A stretch of 64,000 nt of DNA from positions 186,001-250,000 of the forward strand of contig JAJFKE010000051.1 in NCBI GenBank assembly GCA_021773355.1. Direction: 5' to 3'. Position numbers and translations under genes: made by a program. The notes beneath the pieces were generated by a model that saw only the letters and a list, made by a program, of their open reading frames with translations, made no database searches and was not told the origin of the DNA. The stretch's first letter is position 1; every line of letters starts with the position of its first letter. The stretch is from Gammaproteobacteria bacterium. GTDB taxonomy: Bacteria > Pseudomonadota > Gammaproteobacteria > Pseudomonadales > Pseudohongiellaceae. Below, piece by piece: positions 44,519 to 53,339 of the stretch.

Positions 44519-44965
44519 CTAAACGATGGTAATCAGAGGTTGGTCGAATTCGACTGGCTCGCCGTCTTCAACCAGAATAGCTTCCACCACACCGGCATGA
44601 TCAGCCTCTATCTGATTCATCATCTTCATCGCTTCAACAATGCAAACTACGTCACCTACTTTGACATGCTTCCCCACTTCAACAAAGGCAGGCGAGGAGG
44701 GTGAAGGAGAGCGGTAGAAAGTGCCTACCATGGGTGAGGTGATGCTGTTACCTTTCACTGCGGCCGGCGCTGGAGCAGCTTCTGCAACTGCAGCACTGGG
44801 AGCGGCGGCCGCAACTGGAGCGGGCGCTTGGTAACTAATCGGCGCAGGAACGGAGGTGGAACCACGACTGATTCGAACCGACTCTTCACCTTCCTTAATT
44901 TCGATTTCGGCTATATCAGAAGCTTCCAACAGTTCTATCAGTTTTTTTACTTTTCTAATGTCCAT
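44519..44965 (-). CDS. accB: biotin carboxyl carrier protein
   Basis: The protein has 148 aa. The N-terminal MDIRKVKKLIELLEASDIAE is typical, followed by an alanine- and proline-rich linker and the biotinyl domain with the modified lysine in VEAMKMMNQIEAD, 35 residues from the C-terminus. It carries CO2 between AccC and the carboxyltransferase. It is 32 bases upstream of accC and 21 bases downstream of aroQ. Confidence 0.98.
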   Translation of the reverse strand: MDIRKVKKLIELLEASDIAEIEIKEGEESVRISRGSTSVPAPISYQAPAPVAAAAPSAAVAEAAPAPAAVKGNSITSPMVGTFYRSPSPSSPAFVEVGKHVKVGDVVCIVEAMKMMNQIEADHAGVVEAILVEDGEPVEFDQPLITIV

Positions 44966-44986
44966 AAAAATTTCCCGCAGAGATTA

Positions 44987-45427
44987 TTAGTTAGCTAGTT
45001 TTCTACAAGCAGACTGCAGAGCCAATTCATAACCCTGAGCCCCTAAGCCAATTACACAACCGACAGCAATGTCGGAAAAATAGGAATGATGCCGAAATGC
45101 TTCGCGGCTGAATAGATTTGAAAGGTGCACCTCGATGAACGGTATCTCTGCAGCCAGAATGGCGTCTCTCAGTGAGATACTAGTGTGAGTGAAGCCACCG
45201 AAGTTCACAATCATGAATGCCGTGCCGTCTTTGCGTGCAGCGTGCAGGCGGTCGATTAACTCGGCCTCTGAATTACTTTGCAAGCTATCAAATTGGTGAC
45301 CCACTTCTGCGCATTGGCTGGCTAGACGTTGGTTGATATCGTCAAGGGTGTCAGAGCCGTAAATATGCGGTTCGCGACTACCGAGCAGGTTCAGGTTGGG
45401 CCCATGCAAGGCCAATATAGATGCCAT
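44987..45427 (-). CDS. aroQ: type II 3-dehydroquinate dehydratase
   Basis: The protein has 146 aa. ILALHGPNLNLLGSREPHIY gives the family start, with the catalytic Tyr of this loop near residue 23. INFGGFTHTSISLRDAI-like and EVHLSNLFSREAFRHHSYFS carry the catalytic His region. It is the shikimate pathway dehydratase. It heads the aroQ-accB-accC operon. Confidence 0.97.
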   Translation of the reverse strand: MASILALHGPNLNLLGSREPHIYGSDTLDDINQRLASQCAEVGHQFDSLQSNSEAELIDRLHAARKDGTAFMIVNFGGFTHTSISLRDAILAAEIPFIEVHLSNLFSREAFRHHSYFSDIAVGCVIGLGAQGYELALQSACRKLAN

Positions 45428-45565
45428 GTGTTTATTCCTAATGCGGCAGAGTGGCTTGGACGACTGAATTGTCGTTAAAATTCTGCCTAATTAGCTATTT
45501 TCGCGGCATTTTCTCAGAATTTTCCATGCATTTCACGTGTTTTTGCGAAAAATAATCGAAGTTAG

Positions 45566-46048
45566 CTAGGGATTCAGCAAAAACTCGAAACGTTGGGGTG
45601 GATAACAAAAGCCCCAATCGGCACAACCTTGATAGCTGATAAGAAGAATAGCATCGGGTCCGGGAATCGTCCGCAGATTGATGTCTACCTCTATTTGTCC
45701 GTAATAGGCTTCTATGTCACCAAAGAACTGATCGTTTTTCTTCAGTCCGTCGGGTAGTACATAGTCAACATCCAGCGCTTGGCCTTCAGGTTTTTGAATC
45801 ATGCTGAAGTCGAACGCGTGCCGGTACAGGTAGTGCCCTTCGGCAAGATTCCAAACGATCTTGAATTGGCCCGGACTAACAGCGCTCACATAAAAAGGAA
45901 AAGCTTTCTCCATCGCCAGTGGCTGCGGCTGATCTGAAAAACCGCCGAATGATCTGGAGTCTAACTGTGCGTAGCTGATGCCGAACAACAAGGCTGTTGT
46001 CACTAGCACCGCTAGAGTTAAGGAACAGGAAACCGAAATAATCTTCAT
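45566..46048 (-). CDS. stand-alone DsbD alpha-type periplasmic domain
   Basis: The protein has 160 aa from the ATG giving MKIISVSCSLTLAVLVTTAL, a signal peptide ending near SYAQ; nine codons upstream are rejected. The rest resembles only the N-terminal immunoglobulin-like domain of DsbD/DipZ: FPFYVSAVSPGQFKIVWNLA, GHYLYRHAFDF, and YQGCADWGFCYPP with the two redox cysteines. The membrane and thioredoxin domains of DsbD are missing and do not follow in another frame. In Pseudomonas full-length dipZ sits next to aroQ, so this may be a reduced descendant. An electron donor must then be supplied elsewhere. Confidence 0.8.
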   Translation of the reverse strand: MKIISVSCSLTLAVLVTTALLFGISYAQLDSRSFGGFSDQPQPLAMEKAFPFYVSAVSPGQFKIVWNLAEGHYLYRHAFDFSMIQKPEGQALDVDYVLPDGLKKNDQFFGDIEAYYGQIEVDINLRTIPGPDAILLISYQGCADWGFCYPPQRFEFLLNP

Positions 46049-46093
46049 ACTAGTGTGACCAGTACAGTGCAGCAAAAGTTTCCAAACAAAGCA

Positions 46094-47311
46094 TTAGTCT
46101 TGATAGCGATCGAAAACCAGGCAGGCGTTGGTTCCGCCAAAACCAAAGCTATTAGACATGACTCGATTCAGGGTGATGTCGTCTCTTCGTTCCAGCGCGA
46201 TGGGTAATCCCTTAGCTTCTTCATCCAGATTTTCAATATTCGCCGACGCCGCGACAAAATTATTCTGCATCATTAACAAGCTGTAAATGGCTTCCTGTGC
46301 GCCTGCAGCACCCAAGGAATGGCCAGTTAGAGACTTGGTGGAATTAATGATAGGTACTTTATCGGTGAATACGTCCTGAATGGCCCGCAGTTCCGAAACA
46401 TCACCTGCTGGCGTGCTGGTTCCGTGCGTGTTGATATAATCAACTGATCCTTTCAGGCCTGCTGTCGCCGTTCGCATGGCGCGAGCACCACCTTCTCCGG
46501 CGGGAGCTACCATGTCATAGCCGTCCGATGTGGCTGCGTATCCGGTAAGTTCGGCGTAAATCTTTGCGCCTCTGGCTACGGCGTGATCGAGAGATTCAAT
46601 TACTAATACGGCGCCACCGCCGGCTATAACAAATCCATCTCGATCGGCGTCAAAGGCTCTTGAGGCTTTTTCGGGTGTATCGTTGTACTTTGTCGAAAGT
46701 GCACCCATAGCATCGAACATATGGCTCATCGTCCAGTGCTCTGCTTCACCCCCACCGGCAAACACAATGTCTTGTTTGCCAAGTTGAATCAATTCGGCTG
46801 CGTGACCAATACAGTGTGCGCTAGTGGCGCAGGCAGATGAAATTGTGTAATTAACCCCTTTGATCTTAAAGGGAGTAGCTAAGCAGGCCGAGGTTGTACT
46901 ACTCATGGTGCGGGTAACCCGGTAGGGGCCGACCTTGCGCAAACCTTTCTCGCGCATGATGTCCGTGGATTCTAGCTGGTCTTCAGCAGAACCTCCGCCT
47001 GAACCCATCACCAGGCCAGAACGGAAATTAGAAACTTCATCTTCTTTAAGGTTAGCGTCGCTAATGGCTTGTTGCATAGCCAAATAGGCATAGGCTGAGG
47101 CATCTCCCATGAATCGGAGGGTTTTACGATCTATCAGTTCTTTGGTATCGATCTGAATAGATCCGCTGACATGACTGCGCATGCCTATTTCCGCATAGGC
47201 AGGATTATGTCGAATTCCACTTCTGCCGTTCCTGAGCGAACCCAACACAGACTCTTTGTCATTGCCTAAACAGGAAATTATTCCAATACCAGTAACAACA
47301 ACACGCTTCAT
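46094..47311 (-). CDS. fabB: beta-ketoacyl-ACP synthase I
   Basis: The protein has 405 aa. RRVVVTGIG-like MKRVVVTGIGIISCLG begins the thiolase fold. The catalytic Cys is in SSACATSAHCIGHAAE near residue 163, the two His in NTHGTSTPAGD near 298 and KSLTGHSLGAAG near 333, and the end is NSFGFGGTNACLVF. It elongates unsaturated fatty acids made through FabA. It lies 42 bases after fabA, the conserved fabAB operon. Confidence 0.97.
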   Translation of the reverse strand: MKRVVVTGIGIISCLGNDKESVLGSLRNGRSGIRHNPAYAEIGMRSHVSGSIQIDTKELIDRKTLRFMGDASAYAYLAMQQAISDANLKEDEVSNFRSGLVMGSGGGSAEDQLESTDIMREKGLRKVGPYRVTRTMSSTTSACLATPFKIKGVNYTISSACATSAHCIGHAAELIQLGKQDIVFAGGGEAEHWTMSHMFDAMGALSTKYNDTPEKASRAFDADRDGFVIAGGGAVLVIESLDHAVARGAKIYAELTGYAATSDGYDMVAPAGEGGARAMRTATAGLKGSVDYINTHGTSTPAGDVSELRAIQDVFTDKVPIINSTKSLTGHSLGAAGAQEAIYSLLMMQNNFVAASANIENLDEEAKGLPIALERRDDITLNRVMSNSFGFGGTNACLVFDRYQD

Positions 47312-47353
47312 AGGATTCCCCCAATCAAAAACAAATCATCCGTGCATCCTGCA

Positions 47354-47890
47354 CTAAAATGAAATTTCCGGCGTGAATAAACCGACCTTTAGCGCCTTGG
47401 TAGTATAAATAGTCTTGCCATCTACCGTAACTGTGCCGTCTGCGATGCCCATAACCAATTTTCTATTAATAAGTCGGCTTATAGTCAGCTGGTATACCAC
47501 TTTCTTTGCTGTAGGCAATATCTCGCCAGTGAATTTCACTTCCCCCGCGCCCAGCGCCCTACCTTTGCCCGGGTGACCGCTCCAGCCAAGGAAGAAACCT
47601 AATAATTGCCATAGTGCATCTAATCCCAGACAGCCGGGCATTACCGGGTCACCAGGAAAATGGCACTCAAAAAACCAAAGATCCGGTTTGATGTCCAGTT
47701 CGGCAATGATTTGCCCGCGGCCATGTTCGCCGCCATCGCTGCTAATCTCTGAGATTCGGTCCAGCATAAGCATATTGCCTATGGGGAGTTTTGCATTGCC
47801 AGGGCCAAATAGCCGACCGTAACCGCATTCTACTAATTCATCCAAATTATAAGAGTTCTGGGGGACAAAGCTGAAATTTTCGCTATTCAT
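47354..47890 (-). CDS. fabA: 3-hydroxydecanoyl-ACP dehydratase/isomerase
   Basis: The protein has 178 aa from the ATG giving MNSENFSFVPQNSYNLDELV, close to the 172 aa of E. coli; an ATG 14 codons upstream is possible. The active-site His lies in FFECHFPGDPVMPGCLGLDA and the Asp in LDALWQ; NMLMLDRI and GAGEVKFTGEI complete the hot-dog fold. It introduces the cis double bond of unsaturated fatty acids. It is the first gene of fabAB. Confidence 0.96.
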   Translation of the reverse strand: MNSENFSFVPQNSYNLDELVECGYGRLFGPGNAKLPIGNMLMLDRISEISSDGGEHGRGQIIAELDIKPDLWFFECHFPGDPVMPGCLGLDALWQLLGFFLGWSGHPGKGRALGAGEVKFTGEILPTAKKVVYQLTISRLINRKLVMGIADGTVTVDGKTIYTTKALKVGLFTPEISF

Positions 47891-48081
47891 GGATTCGTTG
47901 AACCCCTCCGGGGAGGTATTTTTACAAAGCATGGGATGTTATCGCGCCGGGGCCAAATAATCGATCATAAATTGCTGCTGTTCATGACCCGTGGACGCTC
48001 AATTTCCCTATTTATTATATTCATAGATAGTTTGCTACTATTGCCTACCGATTTACCAGGTGCGCCCGTGGCGACAGACTT

Positions 48082-49497
48082 ATGATAATTCCAGTTATTC
48101 TTGCCGGTGGCGTGGGCTCTCGTTTGTGGCCGGTATCCAGGTCGATGCTACCCAAGCAGTTCATTAAATTCCCGAATATGCAGGGGTCATTGTTTCAAAA
48201 TACTTTGAGTCGTCTGGATGGTATAGACGATCTTGGAGATCCCATTGTTGTTTGTAATGCCGATCATCGCTACCTGGTGGCAGAACAACTTCGGCAACTT
48301 GGAAAAGAATATTGCACAATATTGTTAGAACCGAAGGGTAGAAATACAGCGCCGGCGGTTGCGCTTGCTGCCTTAAGTGCACAACAAGATAGTGCAGATC
48401 CATTACTGCTAGTTCTCCCTGCCGATCATGTAATTCAGAATCAAGCGGCACTTAAAAGGGCAATATCCCGTGCGCGAGCTCTCGCGGATAAGCAAACACT
48501 TGTTACCTTTGGCATAGTGCCAAGTGCACCAGAAACCGGCTACGGCTATATTGAAAAAGGAGCAGAACTTTCCGGGGCTGATAGCTATACAGTCAACAGG
48601 TTCGTGGAGAAGCCAGATGTTGAGACTGCACGAGCTTATCTGAACACGGGTAACTATTTTTGGAATAGTGGGATGTTTTTGTTCTCGTCCTCTAGCTACC
48701 TGCGAGAATTGAAGCGACATGCGCCTGATATATTTGAAACTTGTCACTTGGCTTACCGGGAGCTGGAGCGAGGCGAGGATTTTCAGTTAATACCGGAGGC
48801 GATTTTTGCAAGCTGCCGTAGCGACTCTATCGACTATGCTGTAATGGAGAAAACGGAATCTGCGGCCGTGATTCCACTGGATGCTGGCTGGAATGATCTC
48901 GGGGCATGGGATGCCCTATGGGATGTGCAAGCAAAGAACGAGCAGGGAAACGCCGTTTCTGGAGACGTAATCATTGAGGAGGTTTTCGATAGCTATATTC
49001 AATCTCAGTCACGCTTGGTAGCCGTGGCCGGCATGAAGGATGTAGTCGTGGTGGAGACTGCAGATGCTGTTCTGGTTGCGGACAAGTCGAAAGTGCAATT
49101 AGTTAAGCAGGTGGTACAACAGTTGCAGGCGCAGGAGAGGGACGAAAGTAACAATCATCGATTAGTGTATCGCCCTTGGGGTTCGTATGAGTCTCTTTGT
49201 TCTCGCCCTGGTTACCAGGTGAAACATATAGTAGTTAATGCCGGTGCGTCTCTTTCCTTGCAACTGCACCATAAGAGGTCCGAGCACTGGATTGTGCTTA
49301 AAGGTGTGGCATTGGTGACCTGCGATGATAGAGAATTTGAACTGCACTCGAATGAGTCAACTTTCATCCCTTTGGGTAGTAAACATAGGCTGACCAATAA
49401 TAATGACGCGCCGATTGAGATTATCGAAGTTCAAATTGGAGAATATCTGGGCGAGGACGATATTGTGCGCTTCGAAGATCGCTACGACAGAGTATGA
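48082..49497 (+). CDS. bifunctional mannose-1-phosphate guanylyltransferase / mannose-6-phosphate isomerase
   Basis: The protein has 471 aa. The pyrophosphorylase domain shows PVILAGGVGSRLWPVSRSML near residue 4, EPKGRNTAPAVALAAL, LVLPADHVI, ETGYGYIEKG and NRFVEKPD. The C-terminal cupin-type isomerase domain (about 355-471) shows RPWGSYESL, YQVKHIVVNAGASLSLQLHH, RSEHWIVLKG and IPLGSKHRLTN. It corresponds to CpsB/AlgA/ManC enzymes that make GDP-mannose. It is followed by galU and a phosphomannomutase, so the three supply nucleotide sugars for envelope or exopolysaccharides. Confidence 0.93.
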   Translation: MIIPVILAGGVGSRLWPVSRSMLPKQFIKFPNMQGSLFQNTLSRLDGIDDLGDPIVVCNADHRYLVAEQLRQLGKEYCTILLEPKGRNTAPAVALAALSAQQDSADPLLLVLPADHVIQNQAALKRAISRARALADKQTLVTFGIVPSAPETGYGYIEKGAELSGADSYTVNRFVEKPDVETARAYLNTGNYFWNSGMFLFSSSSYLRELKRHAPDIFETCHLAYRELERGEDFQLIPEAIFASCRSDSIDYAVMEKTESAAVIPLDAGWNDLGAWDALWDVQAKNEQGNAVSGDVIIEEVFDSYIQSQSRLVAVAGMKDVVVVETADAVLVADKSKVQLVKQVVQQLQAQERDESNNHRLVYRPWGSYESLCSRPGYQVKHIVVNAGASLSLQLHHKRSEHWIVLKGVALVTCDDREFELHSNESTFIPLGSKHRLTNNNDAPIEIIEVQIGEYLGEDDIVRFEDRYDRV

Positions 49498-49599
49498 TCT
49501 ATAGACTAGGCTACTCTGTACTTGAACGATTGCAGCGGTCAGTAAATGCTTTGCGCGCTCCTTTAGAAGACGAAATCAATAATGAGGAATGACTGATCC

Positions 49600-50427
49600 A
49601 TGTCTGTTATTAAGAAATGTTTGTTTCCCGCTGCCGGATACGGCACCCGCTTCCTGCCTGCTACCAAAGCCATGCCTAAGGAAATGCTTCCAATTGTAAC
49701 CAAGCCTTTGATTCAGTATGGGGTCGAGGAAGCGATGGCGGCAGGTGTCAGTGAAATGGCTATCGTCACCGGCCGTGGCAAGCGCGCCATTGAAGATCAT
49801 TTCGATATTAGTTATGAACTGGAACACCAGATTGCAGGTTCTGACAAAGAAGAATTATTGCAGAGTACTCGAAACATCATGGAGCATTGCACTTTCTCCT
49901 ATACCCGACAGATTGCAATGAAAGGGCTTGGGCATGCCATTCTGACCGGAGAAACCTTAATTGGAGATGATCCTTTTGCTGTGGTATTGGCTGACGATTA
50001 CTGCGTCATCGAAGGTGATGGTGTGTTAGCTCAGATGGTTATGCTGTATGAGAAATATCAATGCAACATCGTCGCCATAGAAGAAGTGCCTGAAAATGAA
50101 ACCTATCGCTACGGGGTAATTGAAGGTGAAATAGAAGCCGATAACGTTTATCGCATCAGTAATATGGTGGAGAAGCCAGCGCCGGGAGAGGCCCCTAGTA
50201 ATCTGGCGATCATTGGGCGTTATATTCTTAACCCAGATATTTTTGATGCTATCAGAAATACTCGACCAGACAAGAATGGTGAAATACAAATTACCGATGC
50301 CCTTCGCGAACTGGCGCAGCAAGGCAAAGTAATTGCTTACAAATTTACCGGCAAACGCTTTGATTGTGGCAGCATTGATGGCTTCATAGACGCCACCAAT
50401 TACACCTATAAGCTCGGCTTGAATTAA
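49600..50427 (+). CDS. galU: UTP-glucose-1-phosphate uridylyltransferase
   Basis: The protein has 275 aa. KKCLFPAAGYGTRFLPATKA followed by PKEMLPIVTKPLIQYGVEEA is diagnostic of GalU. VTGRGKRAIEDHFD, VVLADDYCV with the metal Asp pair, NMVEKPAPGEAPSNLAIIGR and DCGSIDGFIDA complete the pattern. It makes UDP-glucose. It lies in the nucleotide-sugar cluster 102 bases after the GDP-mannose gene. Confidence 0.97.
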   Translation: MSVIKKCLFPAAGYGTRFLPATKAMPKEMLPIVTKPLIQYGVEEAMAAGVSEMAIVTGRGKRAIEDHFDISYELEHQIAGSDKEELLQSTRNIMEHCTFSYTRQIAMKGLGHAILTGETLIGDDPFAVVLADDYCVIEGDGVLAQMVMLYEKYQCNIVAIEEVPENETYRYGVIEGEIEADNVYRISNMVEKPAPGEAPSNLAIIGRYILNPDIFDAIRNTRPDKNGEIQITDALRELAQQGKVIAYKFTGKRFDCGSIDGFIDATNYTYKLGLN

Positions 50428-50525
50428 CTCCACCTATATTGAAAACCATCCAAGTAGTAAAGAAGGTTTATTAATTAAGCGAACCTGCTCTTAAGTACCT
50501 CACTTTCGATAGACGGACAACTATT

Positions 50526-51875
50526 TTGACTGAAGAAATTACATGTTTTAAGCCCTATGATGTTCGCGGGCAAGTGCCGGGACAATTAAATGAGGATATT
50601 GCCTATCGAATCGGCCGCGCCTATGTTGAATTTCTTAAACCCCAAACAGTAGTGGTGGGATACGATATTCGACTAAGCAGTCAACAGCTTTGTGCCGCTC
50701 TGTCGCGAGGATTAACCGAATCGGGTGTAGACGTGATCAATATCGGCTTGTGCGGTACAGAAGAAGTCTATTTCGCGACCAGCCACCTTGAGACGGATGG
50801 TGGCATAGTTGTGACCGCTAGCCATAATCCGGCTGATTATAATGGAATGAAATTCGTCCGCGAGTCATCCAAACCGATCAGTGGCGATACCGGCCTTGCC
50901 GAAATCAAGCGCCTGGCGGAACAGAATGCTTTCCCTGCCTGTGCGGAGCCGGGGAATATTAGTTTCGCAGATACCCAGCCTGCCTACATTGCGCACCTTC
51001 TTCAGTACGTTGAGATAAGCAGTTTGCGTCCGCTTAAAATTGTTTGTAATGCCGGAAACGGTGGAGCTGGGCTCACGATCGATGCCCTAGAACATTTTTT
51101 ACCAATACAATTTTCCAAGGTATACCATGAGGCAGACGGTAATTTCCCAAATGGCGTTCCCAATCCGCTGCTGGTAGAAAATCGTGCCCCAACCATAGAG
51201 GCTATCAAGGTGCAAGGTGCTGATCTGGGCATAGCCTGGGATGGCGATTTCGATAGATGTTTTTTCTTCGATGAGAATGGCCGGTTTATAGAAGGGTATT
51301 ATATAGTAGGGCTGCTAGCGCAAAGTTTTTTGGAGTTAGAGCCCGGCGGGAAAATTGTGCACGACCCGCGTCTGACATGGAACACTATTGAGATAGCGAA
51401 GGAATTCGGAGGCCAGGCAATCCAATGTAAAACTGGTCATGCATTTATCAAGGAAAGAATGCGTGAGGAAGATGCGGTTTATGCTGGAGAGATGAGCGCC
51501 CATCACTACTTTAGAGATTTTTTTTATTGTGACAGCGGAATGATTCCCTGGTTGCTGGTGATTGGGCTAATGTCCAAGTCCGGAAAGAAATTGTCTGAAT
51601 TAGTTGATGAAAGAATGCGAGCATACCCGGCAAGTGGTGAGATAAATCGACGAATAGAAGCCCCCGCCGCTTTATTGCAAGAAATTGAAGCAAAATATAG
51701 CGCAAGTTCCACAAGTGTGGATCATACCGATGGATTAAGCATGAATTTTGAAAACTGGCGTTTTAATATTCGAATGTCAAATACTGAACCCGTGGTTCGA
51801 CTTAATGTCGAATCACGCGCCGATGAATCTCTAATGCAAGAAAAAACAGCAGAGCTACTGGCATGCATGGCTTAG
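50526..51875 (+). CDS. manB: phosphomannomutase (ManB/CpsG type)
   Basis: The protein has 449 aa from a TTG start giving TEEITCFKPYDVRGQVPG after the initiator. The phosphohexomutase signature TASHNPADYNGMKF near residue 99 holds the phosphoserine, IAWDGDFDRCFFFDENG near 236 binds magnesium, and GEMSAHHYFRDFFYCDSGMI near 324 binds sugar. MSNTEPVVRLNVES closes the fold. It interconverts mannose 6- and 1-phosphate, feeding the GDP-mannose enzyme two genes upstream. Confidence 0.93.
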   Translation: MTEEITCFKPYDVRGQVPGQLNEDIAYRIGRAYVEFLKPQTVVVGYDIRLSSQQLCAALSRGLTESGVDVINIGLCGTEEVYFATSHLETDGGIVVTASHNPADYNGMKFVRESSKPISGDTGLAEIKRLAEQNAFPACAEPGNISFADTQPAYIAHLLQYVEISSLRPLKIVCNAGNGGAGLTIDALEHFLPIQFSKVYHEADGNFPNGVPNPLLVENRAPTIEAIKVQGADLGIAWDGDFDRCFFFDENGRFIEGYYIVGLLAQSFLELEPGGKIVHDPRLTWNTIEIAKEFGGQAIQCKTGHAFIKERMREEDAVYAGEMSAHHYFRDFFYCDSGMIPWLLVIGLMSKSGKKLSELVDERMRAYPASGEINRRIEAPAALLQEIEAKYSASSTSVDHTDGLSMNFENWRFNIRMSNTEPVVRLNVESRADESLMQEKTAELLACMA

Positions 51876-51956
51876 TCTAATTAATTGCACTAATGAAGCC
51901 AAGTGGCTAATCAAAGACAGTTCCATGGCGAATGGAATTCTTTATCTTGGTCTCTA

Positions 51957-52195
51957 GGGAGCCTCTGAACGAGTCTATGACCTCTCTGGCCTACAGCCAA
52001 TTCTGCTATCAAGACTTACTTTCGTCGGGCCTGTCAAGAAACTGCAACGCAGAGAGCGCATTCGGTGTAAACCCCCGACCGGCAGGGCCTAAGCAGGCGC
52101 CGTACTGCGGCGTTGTCGCGCTTGTACGCACGACGCCTTGCATCAGTGCGCACCAGACTCCCGCAGAGTGGCCATAGACTTGTTCAGAGGCTCCC
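51957..52195. mobile_element. miniature inverted-repeat element, first family, copy 3
   Basis: The element is 239 bp, inverted relative to the copy at 19180-19414 and similar over its whole length. Ends begin GGGAGCCTCTGAAC and are flanked by TA on both sides (51955-51956 and 52196-52197). The inner GGCCTACAGCCAAT segment and the CCCGCAGAGTGG segment of the other copy recur. It sits between the phosphomannomutase and the next P-loop gene, 32 bases from that gene's start. No transposase frame is inside. Confidence 0.9.
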
Positions 52196-52227
52196 TAGAT
52201 TTTTTTCCAGAAAAAGAGGGATAGCAC

Positions 52228-52716
52228 TTGAAGAAAGTATTGATATTCGGCAATTCGGGTTCCGGCAAATCAACTCTGGCCTCTCGGCTTTCTCGTGACT
52301 CTAGTCTTGCTCATTTGGATTTAGATACACTGGCGTGGTTGCCAGGAATGCCGCCACAGCGCATGCCTTTGGAGGATGCGGCAAAATTGCTTGACGCTTT
52401 TCTAGTGGACAATAGCTCCTGGGTTATCGAAGGCTGTTATACGGATTTATTGGAATTGCTCGGCGATTTGGCCGATGAGATCATATATTTGAAATTGCCA
52501 ATAGCGTTATGTGTGGCCAATGCCAAGAACAGGTCTTGGGAGTCGCACAAATATGAGTCGAAGGCGGAGCAAGACCAGAATCTACCCATGTTACTAGACT
52601 GGATTGTTCAATACGAAGAGCGGGACGACGTTTTTTCCTTACAGGCACATAGCAGGTTTTATGATAACTTTGCCGGCCGCAAGGTTTGCTTAACAGACAA
52701 TGACCATCGTTTTTGA
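52228..52716 (+). CDS. P-loop NTPase / shikimate-kinase-like protein
   Basis: The protein has 162 aa from a TTG start; AAGAGGGA lies about 13 bases upstream. KKVLIFGNSGSGKSTLASRL is a typical Walker A, LDLDTLAWLPG follows near residue 31 as in adenylate-kinase-like and topology-modulation (FlaR-like) proteins, and WVIEGCYTDLLELL near residue 70 gives the Walker-B-like strand. The family is often annotated as AAA or adenylate kinase; the substrate is unknown. It starts just after the repeat element, which may provide its upstream sequence. Confidence 0.8.
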   Translation: MKKVLIFGNSGSGKSTLASRLSRDSSLAHLDLDTLAWLPGMPPQRMPLEDAAKLLDAFLVDNSSWVIEGCYTDLLELLGDLADEIIYLKLPIALCVANAKNRSWESHKYESKAEQDQNLPMLLDWIVQYEERDDVFSLQAHSRFYDNFAGRKVCLTDNDHRF

Positions 52717-52749
52717 GAGCAGACTAATAGAGAGTAGGAAAAGCTGCGT

Positions 52750-53068
52750 ATGCAATACCAAAAGGACCTGTCTTCTGAGCACAAAGATTTGTTTCCGGAG
52801 GTGAGGAAAGTCTTGTTGGGCATTGCGTTTGTAAGGGAGATCAGGAAAGATAAGATAACAACTTATACAGTCCGTGGCGCGTGTCTGTGTCATATTAGAA
52901 CCATGCCTCATGGTGTCGACACAGGATTCTTAAAGCGTGCCTTTTATGCATGATGAGCATGGCCTGCTACACGGCGAAATCAAGAGAATGCGTGTACTAT
53001 CTTTCGATAAATTGAATAAGACTGTACTGACTCACTACCTGGCCGAGGCTATCAAGCTCACTACCTAG
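52750..53068 (+). pseudogene. DUF1801-like gene broken by a frameshift
   Basis: The first frame opens with MQYQKDLSSEHKDLFPEVRK and runs to a TGA at 52951. It contains HIRTMPHGVDTGFLK, a recognisable DUF1801 segment. Family continuation (MHDEHGLLHGEIKRMRVLSF, then DKLNKTVL and YLAEAI) is found in the next frame from 52946 and stops at 53066-53068. A single-base shift near 52945 therefore splits the gene. The frameshift could also be a sequencing error. DUF1801 proteins are small and of unknown function. Confidence 0.65.
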
Positions 53069-53128
53069 ATTACGGCCGAGGGCTGCGAAAACCCATGAAT
53101 GCATCTAAGTTTTAAAAAGGAGCTGTGT

Positions 53129-53305
53129 ATGATTTTGCGAATTTCCATAATGATAGTTCTCATTTTATCTGCCCTGATGTTCTATTCTATTGGCAGCATG
53201 GCGGGTATGGGTGTATTCCTGTTATTTGGTGTGCTCTTTGAAGGGGCTTTTTGGTTTGGTCTGTTCAGGGGCTTCAAAACTAATCGGGTTGAATCCGGCA
53301 AATAA
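53129..53305 (+). CDS. small two-helix membrane protein
   Basis: The protein has 58 aa from an ATG with AAGGAG six bases upstream; ten open codons above it are rejected. Two hydrophobic helices (ISIMIVLILSALMFYSIG and MGVFLLFGVLFEGAFWFGLF) are separated by a short glycine turn, with a basic C-terminal tail GFKTNRVESGK. No family is recognised. The good ribosome site and length of the hydrophobic runs make it likely to be real. Confidence 0.65.
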   Translation: MILRISIMIVLILSALMFYSIGSMAGMGVFLLFGVLFEGAFWFGLFRGFKTNRVESGK

Positions 53306-53339
53306 AATTTCGTGATGGCCAAAGAAAGAATTATCCCTC

